Counted from the first letter of the stretch, positions 15,461-24,781 are shown. The stretch: DNA of 64,000 nucleotides from CAYQUL01 sp964568925 (GCA_964568925.1 CAZMSJ010000003.1:1-64000), one strand, 5' to 3'. Translations and numbers: made by a program. Notes: generated from the sequence alone by a model not told the origin.

Positions 15461-15489
15461 TTGACAAAAGAGAACCTGGTTCTCATAAT
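15461..15489 (+). promoter_or_regulatory. thrS leader promoter with palindromic operator candidate
   Basis: TTGACA (15461-15466), a 17-nt spacer and CATAAT (15484-15489). The perfect dyad GAGAACCTGGTTCTC (15470-15484) fills the spacer, a typical position for a repressor operator. Confidence 0.75.
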
Positions 15490-15496
15490 AAGGTTA

Positions 15497-15666
15497 CTTT
15501 TACTACAGTGAGAAGGATTAACCACCCTTTGAGTAGTAACAAGTCGATATATCTCGTACAAGATAGAAGTCTTGAAGATTCTTCAAGAGAAGCGAAGTGG
15601 AACCACGGCATTAACCGTCTTCGCAAATGCATTTATTTTTAGGTGCGTTTGTGAAGGCGGTTTTTT
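15497..15666 (+). promoter_or_regulatory. T-box riboswitch (threonine) with transcription terminator
   Basis: A short stem I (TACTAC 15501-15506 / GTAGTA 15533-15538) holds AAGG/CCTT closing a loop with the Thr codon ACC (15521-15523) followed by a purine. Hairpins TATCT/AGATA and CTTGAAG/CTTCAAG follow. The T-box core AGTGGAACCACGG (15596-15608) carries the TGGA that would pair with an uncharged tRNA acceptor end. Antiterminator GCGAAG (15592-15597)/CTTCGC (15619-15624) competes with an 18-bp terminator (15614-15631/15644-15661) ending in six T. Uncharged tRNA-Thr should allow read-through into thrS. Stem I is much shorter than in Firmicutes T-boxes. Confidence 0.85.
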
Positions 15667-15680
15667 AGTACAATACTCAT

Positions 15681-17453
15681 ATGGACAAACAATCAACAGA
15701 ATATCTCGATAATTTACGTCATTCAACGGCGCACCTTTTGGCTGCAGCCGTTATGCAATTGTGGCCACATGCCCACCGCACAATTGGTCCAGCAATTGAA
15801 AATGGCTTTTATTTTGATTTTGATATGGGGGACACGAAAATATCAGAAGAAGACTTCCCAAAAATAGAGGAAGTAATGCATAAGCTCGTTTCTGATTGGA
15901 AATCGTTTGAACGAAGTGAAAAGACTCCAGATGAGGCAAAACAAGAGTACCCAGGAAATGGATATAAACATGAATTAATTGATGAATTTGCCAAAGATGG
16001 TCAAACACTCACTTTCTACACTTCTGGCAACTATACCGATTTATGTCGAGGTGGACATGTAATGCACCCAAATAGTGAAATCAAACACTTTAAATTGCTT
16101 TCTGTTGCAGGTGCTTACTGGAAAGGGAATGAGAAAAACAAAATGCTCACAAGAATCTATGGAACAGTTTTTCCAACAAAAGTATTGCTTGATGAACACC
16201 TCTTGCGTCTTGAAGAAGCAAAGCAGAAAGATCACAAGAAACTTGGCAAAGATCTCGATCTCTTTGTCTTCTCTGACATTGTTGGGAAAGGATTGCCTCT
16301 TTGGACATCAAAAGGTGCTACTGTTCGACGCGAGATAGAGCGATTTATTGTTGATGAAGAAATTGCCCGAGGATACCAACACGTCTACACCCCAGATATC
16401 GCTAACCTTGCCTTGTATGAAAAGAGTGGACACTACCCATACTACAAGGATTCCATGTATGCACCAATCACGATAGATGACGAGCAATACATGCTCCGCC
16501 CAATGACATGCCCACACCACTTTGAGCTCTACCTGTCTCGACCACACAGCTACAAAGAACTTCCTGTGAGAATTGCAGAACTCGCCAAGCTCTATCGGTA
16601 TGAACAATCAGGAGAGCTTTCAGGACTTCTTCGAGTGAGAAGTTTTTGTTTGGCTGACGCACACATTATTGCAACGAAAGAACAGGCTGCAGTTGAAGTA
16701 CAAAACGCTTTGAACTTAATTCAATACATAGCAGGGGTTTTTGGATTAGAACCAGGAGTGCACTACCGATATCGATTGTCTCTCGGTGACAGAGAGGACT
16801 CAACCAAGTACTATAAAGATGATGTAGCCTGGGAGAATGCTGAAGGTGTTCTTCGAAATGTCCTGTCGTCCCAAGATGTTCCGTTCTTTGAAGCCAGTGG
16901 CGAAGCCGCTTTCTATGGACCAAAGATTGATATTCAGATGAAGAATGTAAATGGCAAAGAAGATACCGCCTTTACCGTTCAGTATGACTTTGTCATGCCA
17001 GGTCGATTTAAGTTAACCTACACTGATGAATCAGGGGAACTAGTGGAACCAGTGGTTATTCACCGATCCTCAGTTGGAGCCATTGAGCGTGTCATGGCAT
17101 TTTTAATTGAGCACTTTTCCGGTAATTTCCCTGTTTGGCTTTCACCCTCACAGGTAACCATCCTTCCAATTGCTGATCGCCATCAGGAATACGCAAAAGT
17201 AGTCGCTGAAGCATTCAAAACAAAGCAAGTTCGGGTGCACTTAGACCTTCGATCAGAGACTCTTGGCGCTAAAATCCGGGATGCAGCACACGAGAGAACC
17301 CCGTATGTGGTCGTCATTGGAGACAAGGAAATTGAAGCACATTCTCTCTCAATTCGAGCTCGGGGAGGGTCAGATTTGGGTAGTATGACCCCTGAAGCTT
17401 TCCTTGAATTTGTACTTGAAAAAATTCAGTCAAAAAGTCTGCAATTGAGCTAA
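15681..17453 (+). CDS. thrS: threonyl-tRNA synthetase lacking the TGS domain, 590 aa
   Basis: This cytoplasmic enzyme charges tRNA-Thr. The editing domain is present (HSTAHLL near residue 14 and CRGGH near 121). The class II catalytic core follows (MTCPHHFELY, the RVRSFCLADAH motif 2 region, and VIHRSSVGAIERVMAFLIE motif 3), then a C-terminal anticodon-binding domain. The N-terminal TGS domain usual in about 640-residue enzymes is absent. TACAAT (15669-15674) ends 6 nt before the ATG, directly after the T-box terminator, so a second leaderless promoter could bypass the riboswitch. It precedes infC. Confidence 0.97.
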   Translation: MDKQSTEYLDNLRHSTAHLLAAAVMQLWPHAHRTIGPAIENGFYFDFDMGDTKISEEDFPKIEEVMHKLVSDWKSFERSEKTPDEAKQEYPGNGYKHELIDEFAKDGQTLTFYTSGNYTDLCRGGHVMHPNSEIKHFKLLSVAGAYWKGNEKNKMLTRIYGTVFPTKVLLDEHLLRLEEAKQKDHKKLGKDLDLFVFSDIVGKGLPLWTSKGATVRREIERFIVDEEIARGYQHVYTPDIANLALYEKSGHYPYYKDSMYAPITIDDEQYMLRPMTCPHHFELYLSRPHSYKELPVRIAELAKLYRYEQSGELSGLLRVRSFCLADAHIIATKEQAAVEVQNALNLIQYIAGVFGLEPGVHYRYRLSLGDREDSTKYYKDDVAWENAEGVLRNVLSSQDVPFFEASGEAAFYGPKIDIQMKNVNGKEDTAFTVQYDFVMPGRFKLTYTDESGELVEPVVIHRSSVGAIERVMAFLIEHFSGNFPVWLSPSQVTILPIADRHQEYAKVVAEAFKTKQVRVHLDLRSETLGAKIRDAAHERTPYVVVIGDKEIEAHSLSIRARGGSDLGSMTPEAFLEFVLEKIQSKSLQLS

Positions 17454-17480
17454 ATCCACAATTTTGATACAATAGTCACG

Positions 17481-18029
17481 TTGAACAAACAATTTCACCC
17501 AACTTGGAGAATAAACGAAGCGATACGCGCACGAGAAGTGCGTGTTATTGGTGAGGATAACAAACAAATAGGGGTAATGACTCGAGATGAAGCCTTGGCA
17601 CGCGCAAAAGAGCTCTCAGTCGACTTAATTGAGATCGTTCCACATGCAGAGCCACCTGTTGCCAAACTGATTGATTTCGGTAAGTTTAGGTACCAAGAGG
17701 AGAAAAAAGAGCGTGAAGTCAAGAAAAAAGCCAAGGGTGGTGAGATCAAAGAGATCCGTTTTACACCATTTATTGGGGATGGAGACTTTGAGACTCGGAT
17801 CAGAAGAATCGATGAGTTCTTGGGCGATAGCAATAAGGTAAGAATTGTGGTAGTATTCAACAATCGCCAAATGGCGGGACCTGCAAACGGGTTTGCCTTA
17901 GTCAAACGCATCTTTGCCCGATTTGCCGATAGAACCATCGTCGACATGGAACCAAAGTTCTTTGGAAAGCGCTTGGTTTGTGTCATTTCACCGACAAAGA
18001 AGGTGAAAAAGCAGGAAGAAATGATATAA
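17481..18029 (+). CDS. infC: translation initiation factor IF-3, 182 aa
   Basis: IF-3 binds the 30S subunit and monitors start-codon pairing. The N-domain (WRINEAIRAREVRVIGEDNKQIGVM) and C-domain (KEIRFTPFIGDGDFETRIRRIDEFL ... RMEPKFFGKR-like end) are complete. The start is TTG 17481, a rare start codon as often seen for infC. TTGAGC-N17-TACAAT (-10 at 17468-17473) ends 7 nt upstream, predicting a leaderless message. The stop codon overlaps the -10 of rpmI. It lies in the conserved infC-rpmI-rplT order. Confidence 0.96.
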   Translation: MNKQFHPTWRINEAIRAREVRVIGEDNKQIGVMTRDEALARAKELSVDLIEIVPHAEPPVAKLIDFGKFRYQEEKKEREVKKKAKGGEIKEIRFTPFIGDGDFETRIRRIDEFLGDSNKVRIVVVFNNRQMAGPANGFALVKRIFARFADRTIVDMEPKFFGKRLVCVISPTKKVKKQEEMI

Positions 18030-18037
18030 TTACACTC

Positions 18038-18280
18038 ATGCCAAAAGTTAAATCACGAAAATCAGCACTAAAACGATATAAAATCACATCAAGTGGCAAG
18101 ATTTTGCGTGGGCAAAGTATGACAAGTCATTTGCGAGTACGAAAGTCAGCCAAGCACAAGCGACGACTTTCAGGAACAATTGAAGTAACTGGACCATATG
18201 CAAAGAAGCTTATTAAAGCTTTAGGCATTCGAGTTCGACGAAACAAGCATGTTGTAAAAACAGTTGAAGCAGCCAAATAA
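18038..18280 (+). CDS. rpmI: ribosomal protein bL35, 80 aa
   Basis: Typical basic bL35 sequence: MPKVKSRKSALKRYKITSSGKI with HLRVRKSAKHKRRL downstream. It is slightly longer than the usual 64-66 residues, with an added C-terminal tail (GIRVRRNKHVVKTVEAAK). TATAAT at 18025-18030 overlaps the infC stop and ends 7 nt before ATG 18038, so it probably has its own leaderless transcript as well as read-through. An upstream in-frame extension at 17978 is rejected because it runs through infC. Confidence 0.95.
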   Translation: MPKVKSRKSALKRYKITSSGKILRGQSMTSHLRVRKSAKHKRRLSGTIEVTGPYAKKLIKALGIRVRRNKHVVKTVEAAK

Positions 18281-18286
18281 ACACCT

Positions 18287-18625
18287 ATGAGAGTTAAATC
18301 ATTAGCATCAATCAAACACCGAAAAATTAGAAAACTGACGAAAGGTTTTCGACATTCAGCACGACGACGCATTACCGCTGGTAAAGAAGCGTTAATGCAT
18401 GCTGGACACTATGCCTACGTAGGACGACATTTGCGAAAGCGAGATATGCGAGCTTTGTGGATCGTTCGTTTGTCAGCTGCAGTTAAGCTTGCTGGAACCA
18501 GTTATTCTAAGTTTATTGGCAGTATGAAAAAGGCAAACGTAGAACTCGATCGAAAAGTATTAGCTGAAATTGCAGTTAAAGATCCGTCTTCATTTGAAAA
18601 GATTGTTAAATTCCTTTCCCAATAA
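18287..18625 (+). CDS. rplT: ribosomal protein uL20 (bL20), 112 aa
   Basis: This is a large-subunit assembly protein that binds 23S rRNA early. The sequence MRVKSLASIKHRKIRKLTKGFRHSARRR and the central AGHYAYVGRHLRKRDMRALWI are characteristic. It lies 6 nt after rpmI in the standard operon order. No L20 autoregulatory leader could be recognised upstream of infC. Confidence 0.96.
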   Translation: MRVKSLASIKHRKIRKLTKGFRHSARRRITAGKEALMHAGHYAYVGRHLRKRDMRALWIVRLSAAVKLAGTSYSKFIGSMKKANVELDRKVLAEIAVKDPSSFEKIVKFLSQ

Positions 18626-18686
18626 GGGAGGTAAGTTCCGGCGTTTAACACTTCCCCGAATTTCACTTTCAGCTTAGAATATCCTC

Positions 18687-19706
18687 ATGCACGAAGACAT
18701 CAACAGAATCAGAAACGAATTCATGGCTCTTGTCATGGACGCACAAACTGAATCTGATATCGAGGCCTTACGAATTCGCTTCCTTGGTCGAAGTGGTGCT
18801 CTCTCACACATTACCAAAGACTTAATCGCTCTTCCTGTTGAAAAAAAGAAAGAAGCAGGAAAAGCTTTAAATGAAACAAAACAAATCATCGAGAACGCGC
18901 TCACCGCTCGTATTGATGAACTTCAACAGAAACAATCAAGCTCCTTTGATGACACCGTTCCTGGTATTGAACCAGTGATCGGACACACCCACATTGTTAC
19001 CCAAGCAATTGATGAAATTTCAAAAGTATTCACAGACATCGGGTTTATCAGAAGACGATACCAAGAAGTTGAATGGGATTGGTATGCCTTTACTGCGCTA
19101 AACTTCTCTGAAAATCACCCAGCACGAGACGAATGGGAAACTTTTTTAATCGATGAAAAAGGACCAAAGTCGTTGGGAGGCATGATTTTGACCCCTCACA
19201 CATCAAGTGGTCAGGTCCGAGAAATGCAACGCATTGAAACTCCACCAATTCGAATGATTAACATTAGTAAAACATACCGACGACAGTCTGATGTTTCTCA
19301 CGTTCCAATGTTCCATCAATTTGAAGGGTTAGTTATTGATGAAAATATAAATATCACCCATTTAATGGGGACCCTCGACTACTTTATGAAAACATTTTAT
19401 GGTCCAGAAAGAACCTATCGAATACGCCCATACAATTTTCCATTTACCGAGCCATCATTTGAAATTGATATCGCCTGTTCCGTATGCAAAGGAAAAGGAT
19501 GTCGATTGTGTAAAGCTGGATGGCTTGAGTTAGGTGGAGCAGGAATGGTGCACCCAAATGTACTCGCAGCAGGCAACATTGATCCAAATAAATACAAAGG
19601 ATATGCTTTCGGTTGGGGAGTAGAGCGTGCTTTTATGATGAAGGCAAACCTGTGGGATATTCGTATGGTCTATTCAACTGATTCTCGATTCTTAAAACAA
19701 TTCTAA
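18687..19706 (+). CDS. pheS: phenylalanyl-tRNA synthetase alpha subunit, 339 aa
   Basis: This is the catalytic subunit of the (alpha-beta)2 PheRS. An N-terminal coiled coil (about 1-85) with FLGRSGALS is followed by the class II core: motif 1 near GFIRRRYQEVEWDWY, motif 2 FHQFEGLVIDENI, and motif 3 GYAFGWGVERAFMM near the end. A CSVCKGKGCRLCKAGW zinc-like insert is present. TAGAAT (18675-18680) ends 6 nt before ATG 18687. It is followed after 4 nt by pheT. Confidence 0.97.
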   Translation: MHEDINRIRNEFMALVMDAQTESDIEALRIRFLGRSGALSHITKDLIALPVEKKKEAGKALNETKQIIENALTARIDELQQKQSSSFDDTVPGIEPVIGHTHIVTQAIDEISKVFTDIGFIRRRYQEVEWDWYAFTALNFSENHPARDEWETFLIDEKGPKSLGGMILTPHTSSGQVREMQRIETPPIRMINISKTYRRQSDVSHVPMFHQFEGLVIDENINITHLMGTLDYFMKTFYGPERTYRIRPYNFPFTEPSFEIDIACSVCKGKGCRLCKAGWLELGGAGMVHPNVLAAGNIDPNKYKGYAFGWGVERAFMMKANLWDIRMVYSTDSRFLKQF

Positions 19707-19710
19707 TTCT

Positions 19711-21573
19711 ATGGATATAAAAATCACCCAAGATTGGTTAAATGATTTCATTGAAGCCAACGTATCACCACAAAAAATATCAGAACTCTTAAACCTCTAT
19801 GGTCCCTCTGTTGAGAGACGAGAACAGGTAGGGGATGATACGGTCTATTCAATTGAAGTTACCACAAACCGAGTTGATGCAGCTTCAGTCATGGGAATTG
19901 CACGAGAGTTAACGGCGATCCTTCCTCGTGATGGATATGAAATTAAAACAAAAACACCACCAGAAGTAGATCTTCCATTTAAGCAAAAGGCGAGTGTCAT
20001 GGTGATTAACGATCCACTTCTAGCGAGCCGATTAATGGTCGTTGAATGCAAAAATGTGACCATTAAACCTTCACCAGAATTTATTCAAAAGAGACTAACT
20101 GCCATTGGCGTAAAACCAAAAAACAATGTGGTCGACATCACAAACTACGTAATGTATGAACGTGGTATTCCTCTTCATGCCTTTGATATGCAAAAGCTTA
20201 CTGAAAAACATTTGCTCCTGAGACTTGCACAAAAGGGAGAGACGATTGTGACCCTTGATAACAAGAAACATGTTTTAAAAGGCACTGAAGTTGTTTTTGA
20301 AGATGGTGAAGGAGTAATTCAAGATTTACCAGGAATCATGGGGACAGCAAACACGGCAATTGATGAGAACACCACAGAAGTTCTCTTAATTGCTGAACAC
20401 ATTGATCCAGTGCGTATTCGAAAAGCATCACTTTCACTTGAAATTCGAACACATGCCGCAATCTTAAATGAGAAGAGTGTAGATGAAGAAATGATTCCAT
20501 CAACTCTTGCTCGAGCAAGCTACCTATTAAAAGAATATGCAAACGCTAAAATTATTGCCGTTCGAGATGTAAAAGAAAATAAATTCAAATCAACCTTTGT
20601 CAAAGTAAAACTTTCTCAAATTGAAGCCCTGATGGGAGTACCAATGACCGAGTCTGAAATAAGTAACATCTTACATTCCTTGGGATTCAAGACAATTTGG
20701 AGAAACAAAAAATGTACAGTAAGGATCCCATCATGGAGAAAAGAAGATGTGACAATTGCGGAAGATGTTATAGAAGAAATTGTACGTATCTATGGATATC
20801 ATGCTCTTCCACGCATTGGTCTATCTGCTCACGCACCACTTGTTCCAACAGACCCAGAAATTGCGTTTGAACAACAAGTTAAAACTGCATTAGTTAAAAC
20901 CGGTGCATGTGAAGTTGTGACCTTGTCACTTGTTCCACAAGAGTGGGTAACTGATGGGGTTAAAATCGCCAACCCATTAGGTGCTGATGGAGCATATTTG
21001 CGAACTGCAATTTTGCCGTCACTTATTGCTGCAGCAGAAGGCAATAGACATGAGAAAGAGCCATTCCATATGTTTGAAATTGGACACGTCTTCAAACGAA
21101 AAAACAATTCGTTGCCAGATGAGGTAACTCATGTTGCAGGAATATTCATGAATACAAATTACCGTGCAGCAAAGGGAACTCTTGCTTCGCTGTTAAAACA
21201 AATTGGTTCAACTGCAGAAGTAGAGCTATCAGCCAAAGGCAATTATTTTGTATATGAAGTTCCACTACATACATTAAAAGATACCCAAGTGTCAGAGCGT
21301 ACCTTTATGCCAATTCCTAAGTACCCACCACAGGTTGAAGATATGACATTTGTACTTCCTAAAAAGGTGCCGGTAGGATCTGTCATTACATCTATTCAAA
21401 AAATATCAGAGCTGATTGTGTCCGTTGATCTAGTGGACATCTATAACGATGCATACACAGTAAGAATTACCTACCAACATCCAGAAAAGACATTAACTGA
21501 TAGGGAAATCACCCCAATTCGAAAGGAAATTACTCACTTTGTTGAAAAGGAACTCAAAGGAGAAATTAAGTAA
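19711..21573 (+). CDS. pheT: phenylalanyl-tRNA synthetase beta subunit, truncated form, 620 aa
   Basis: The beta subunit provides editing and tRNA contacts. It is clearly shorter than the usual roughly 800 residues: the N-terminal EMAP/OB-fold tRNA-binding insert is missing, as the sequence passes from LLNLYGPSVERREQVGDDTVYSIEVTTNRVDA straight into the core. B3/B4 (about 100-270), B5 (about 290-370) and the C-terminal ferredoxin-like anticodon-binding domain (about 530-620) are present. It is co-transcribed with pheS. Confidence 0.95.
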   Translation: MDIKITQDWLNDFIEANVSPQKISELLNLYGPSVERREQVGDDTVYSIEVTTNRVDAASVMGIARELTAILPRDGYEIKTKTPPEVDLPFKQKASVMVINDPLLASRLMVVECKNVTIKPSPEFIQKRLTAIGVKPKNNVVDITNYVMYERGIPLHAFDMQKLTEKHLLLRLAQKGETIVTLDNKKHVLKGTEVVFEDGEGVIQDLPGIMGTANTAIDENTTEVLLIAEHIDPVRIRKASLSLEIRTHAAILNEKSVDEEMIPSTLARASYLLKEYANAKIIAVRDVKENKFKSTFVKVKLSQIEALMGVPMTESEISNILHSLGFKTIWRNKKCTVRIPSWRKEDVTIAEDVIEEIVRIYGYHALPRIGLSAHAPLVPTDPEIAFEQQVKTALVKTGACEVVTLSLVPQEWVTDGVKIANPLGADGAYLRTAILPSLIAAAEGNRHEKEPFHMFEIGHVFKRKNNSLPDEVTHVAGIFMNTNYRAAKGTLASLLKQIGSTAEVELSAKGNYFVYEVPLHTLKDTQVSERTFMPIPKYPPQVEDMTFVLPKKVPVGSVITSIQKISELIVSVDLVDIYNDAYTVRITYQHPEKTLTDREITPIRKEITHFVEKELKGEIK

Positions 21574-21611
21574 AAAACCTCAAAACTCTTCACGAGTGAT
21601 ATAATCCTATA

Positions 21612-22214
21612 TTGCCCAAATGGTATTTCAATATGAATACTTTCTTTTTGGGCCAAAAAAAATACATAACAATTCCTCTTGCAATAGCGATAGGATTCTA
21701 CTTTTTGCCTCTTACGATACTTGCTGCAATTGCATATTTTACGAAGCAGAAAGTCACTAACCAAGGAATAAGGCGTATCTGCTACATAATTCTTGTGATC
21801 TTTGCCTTCCCACTCGTACTCGCATATGCAACTCCAACCGACAATGCACCCAAAAGTACTGTGTCCGTACAAGAAACGACAAAAGTATCACCTGCTACAA
21901 ATACACCAACAGTACAACCAAGTACTGAGAAGCCAAAAATGATTGATTCTATTTCAACTGAAACAATGAAGACAAAGGCAGTATTGGCAACGACAATGGC
22001 AAAAGCTACTCCTCGGCCAACAACAACTCCAGTTCAACCTGTAAACACACCAGCAGTAGCCCCGCGATACTCATGTAATTGTTCAAAAACCTGTACAGAA
22101 ATTAGTAGCTGTGACGAAGCTCAGTATTTACTAAATGTATGTGGCTGCGGAGCGAGAGACAATGACAAAGATGGAATAGCGTGTGACAGTGCACCACTGC
22201 ATTGTCAGAATTAA
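21612..22214 (+). CDS. membrane protein with C-terminal excalibur-type calcium domain, 200 aa
   Basis: Two hydrophobic segments (about 12-35 and 50-68) are followed by a Thr/Pro/Ala-rich linker and a Cys-rich C-terminal domain (about 155-200) ending in DNDKDGIACDSAPLHC. DxDxDGxxC is the excalibur calcium-binding signature. The start TTG 21612 was chosen because TATAAT (21600-21605) ends exactly 6 nt before it, the spacing seen for many genes here; an in-frame ATG at 21633 is the alternative. The stop lies 2 nt from the convergent PBP gene. It is probably anchored with the calcium domain outside. Confidence 0.8.
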   Translation: MPKWYFNMNTFFLGQKKYITIPLAIAIGFYFLPLTILAAIAYFTKQKVTNQGIRRICYIILVIFAFPLVLAYATPTDNAPKSTVSVQETTKVSPATNTPTVQPSTEKPKMIDSISTETMKTKAVLATTMAKATPRPTTTPVQPVNTPAVAPRYSCNCSKTCTEISSCDEAQYLLNVCGCGARDNDKDGIACDSAPLHCQN

Positions 22215-22216
22215 GG

Positions 22217-24781
22217 TTATTGAGAATCCCAAGAAGTACCAACTCCAATTTGAATCTTTCTGTCTGATTGATTTCCTTTGTCATCTTTAACTACTGCTCG
22301 AAGTGTGTGAACTCCATTTGTTAACTCTGTTTCAAACTCATACGGAGCCCCTGTAAAACTGCGTACCGTTGTTCCATCTACCTCTAACCATACATTTGAC
22401 AGGTTATTGAGTGATGACACCTTAAAACTGATTTTCAAAGCTTTGTCGAGGTTTGAGGAACGGTCTGTTGGGCTTACAAAGTCAATATTTAAGGGAGCAC
22501 TCGTTACACCAGAACAATATTCAGTTGGAACTTTGTATTTTCCATTGTCAGGCTGGCTATTGATCCACTCAATAATTCCTTTTTGCCATTTGTTCTCTCC
22601 ACCAGCTGGTGCTGTTGGATCTTCTTCCTTCAAGATAATAAATTCCTTGTTTTCATAATTGTTTGCAGCCACATCAGATGGTGTTGCAAGTTTTCCTTCA
22701 CCTTTACACACTTTCAAATTGACATGCATGGTGTCATCTCCAGGTTCTGTCCCCTTTACGAAGTATTCTGTTCTGTCAGGGAAACCATCATGAGACTTTA
22801 ATCCTGAAATTCGATCTACGGTCTGAGTGGTTACTTCACTTGGGGTATCAAATGGAACAACAGGTTTGTTGGCAACAGCAGCTTTTACAATTCTGTTCCA
22901 GATTGGAGAGGCTCCTGAGACACCAGAGGCCACCTGTTTCATTGCAGAATTATCGTTGTTACCTACCCAGGTACCAACAATTACTTGTGGTGTTCCTCCA
23001 ATTGCCCAGTTATCACGTCGATCATTTGTTGTACCAGTTTTAACAGCAACCGCTCGGCCAGGAATATTTAATAGAGAATTTAAGCCAAAGGTATCTTTTC
23101 GCGCATCATTATCTGAGAGGATATTTGAAATGATGTATGCAACGTCAGTTGGAATAACTTGATTTCCTTTCTTTGGACTATTTTTTTCAAGAACCTTTCC
23201 ATCTTGATCTTGGACTTCAAGAATTGCGACCGGATCAACACGATATCCTTGGTTTAAGAATGCAGAGTAGGCTGAAGTAATTTCAACTAACTTAACTTCA
23301 CCACCACCTAAGGCAAGTGACAAACCGACCCGTGACATCGTTGCTGCCGTTGGCTGAAGACTTGAAATACCCATGTCGTTAGCTAGTGTCAACACATCTT
23401 TAATACCAACTAATGCAATTAACTTAACAGCAGGAATGTTAAGGGAGTTTGCCAATGCATAGCGCAACTGAACAGGACCTCTGAATTTTCCATCATAGTT
23501 AACTGGAGTGTAATCAGGTTGATTTGCTCCTCCCGGGAAGTTTGTCGGTGCATCAACAAGAACACTTGCTGCGGTGTACCCCTTTTCAAGAGCCTTGGTA
23601 TAGACAATTGGTTTAATTGCAGAGCCTGGCTGTCGAAGTGATGTCGTTACGTTTACCTGTCCATCATAATCTTTGGCGTTAAAGTCTTTTGAACCTACCA
23701 TTGCCAAAATTTCCCCAGTTTGTGGGTCAATGGCAACCGCTGCACCATTTCCAATATGAAGTGACTGAACTTTCTCAATTTCTTCTGAAACAATTGATTG
23801 TGCTTTCTCCTGCAAATCAAGATCAAGGGTGGTGGTCACTTTAAGTCCTCCACGAGCAACCGTTTCTTCACCATATCTGTCATTTAAAATGTTTTGTACA
23901 TACTGTACAAAGTGAGGAGCTTTAAAGTCAGCTCCCTTTGGTTGGAATTCAAGGTTATCTAGTGCAGTACGAGCTTCTTGTTCCTGCTCTTTGGTGATAT
24001 AGGAATCCTCTCGCATACGACGTAATACTTCTTGAGTTCGACCGATATATGCTTTGTTAGGGTTTAAGTATGGTGAATAGTAGGGAGGTCTTTGAGGAAG
24101 TCCTGCCAAGAAGGCACACTCAACTAAATTTAAATCTTTTACACTTTTGCCAAAATAAATTTCAGCAGCTGTCCCAGCACCGTATGCTGAGCCACCATAT
24201 GGTGCTTCATTTAGGTAAAGCGTTAAGATTTCGTCTTTTGAATACTTCTTTTCAATCTGCAAGGTCAAAATAAGTTCCTTTACTTTACGAATTGCAGTTC
24301 GCTCAGGAGTTAAGAGCACATTTTTAACTAACTGCTGGGTTAATGTTGAACCTCCAATAAGTCGCTGCTTCGTTATTAAGTTTTGTAAAATACGTAAATA
24401 CCCTAATGGATCAAACCCTTGATGGGTATAGAAATTCTTGTCTTCAATCGCAATCGTTCCTTTCTTTAAGTATTCAGGGATGTCAGACAAGGTAACAGGG
24501 CTTCGTCGTTGATCAACATAGACGTCATACAAGAGCTTTCCATTTCTGTCTAAAATCTTTGTTGAAAATCCATCATGACGTACGATGTTTTCTGGAGCAG
24601 GAAGAAGGAAAGTCATTACTTGAAACCCAACAAAAGCAACAACAACTGAAACTAGAAAGACAATAAAACCAATTTTGACAAACGTGGCAATTCTCTGAGA
24701 TCGAGAAGCTGGGGGACGACCAGACGGAGTAAGTGGTCTTCTTGCTTGGCGACTATTCATACGTGCTCGTTCTTTCCACAT
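22217..24781 (-). CDS. class A penicillin-binding protein (PBP1A-like), 854 aa
   Basis: This bifunctional enzyme polymerises glycan strands and cross-links peptidoglycan. A cytoplasmic basic tail and one membrane helix (about 33-55) precede the GT51 domain (EDKNFYTHQGFDPLGYLR and GGSTLTQQLVKN). The transpeptidase has SxxK in PGSAIKPIVY (about residue 390), an S-x-N in ANSLNIP and the KTG box in AVKTGTTNDRRDNWAIGG (about 585). The extra C-terminal part (about 690-854) is beta-rich. TAGAAT (24793-24788) ends 6 nt before the ATG on the minus strand, so the message is probably leaderless. Confidence 0.95.
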   Translation of the reverse strand: MWKERARMNSRQARRPLTPSGRPPASRSQRIATFVKIGFIVFLVSVVVAFVGFQVMTFLLPAPENIVRHDGFSTKILDRNGKLLYDVYVDQRRSPVTLSDIPEYLKKGTIAIEDKNFYTHQGFDPLGYLRILQNLITKQRLIGGSTLTQQLVKNVLLTPERTAIRKVKELILTLQIEKKYSKDEILTLYLNEAPYGGSAYGAGTAAEIYFGKSVKDLNLVECAFLAGLPQRPPYYSPYLNPNKAYIGRTQEVLRRMREDSYITKEQEQEARTALDNLEFQPKGADFKAPHFVQYVQNILNDRYGEETVARGGLKVTTTLDLDLQEKAQSIVSEEIEKVQSLHIGNGAAVAIDPQTGEILAMVGSKDFNAKDYDGQVNVTTSLRQPGSAIKPIVYTKALEKGYTAASVLVDAPTNFPGGANQPDYTPVNYDGKFRGPVQLRYALANSLNIPAVKLIALVGIKDVLTLANDMGISSLQPTAATMSRVGLSLALGGGEVKLVEITSAYSAFLNQGYRVDPVAILEVQDQDGKVLEKNSPKKGNQVIPTDVAYIISNILSDNDARKDTFGLNSLLNIPGRAVAVKTGTTNDRRDNWAIGGTPQVIVGTWVGNNDNSAMKQVASGVSGASPIWNRIVKAAVANKPVVPFDTPSEVTTQTVDRISGLKSHDGFPDRTEYFVKGTEPGDDTMHVNLKVCKGEGKLATPSDVAANNYENKEFIILKEEDPTAPAGGENKWQKGIIEWINSQPDNGKYKVPTEYCSGVTSAPLNIDFVSPTDRSSNLDKALKISFKVSSLNNLSNVWLEVDGTTVRSFTGAPYEFETELTNGVHTLRAVVKDDKGNQSDRKIQIGVGTSWDSQ

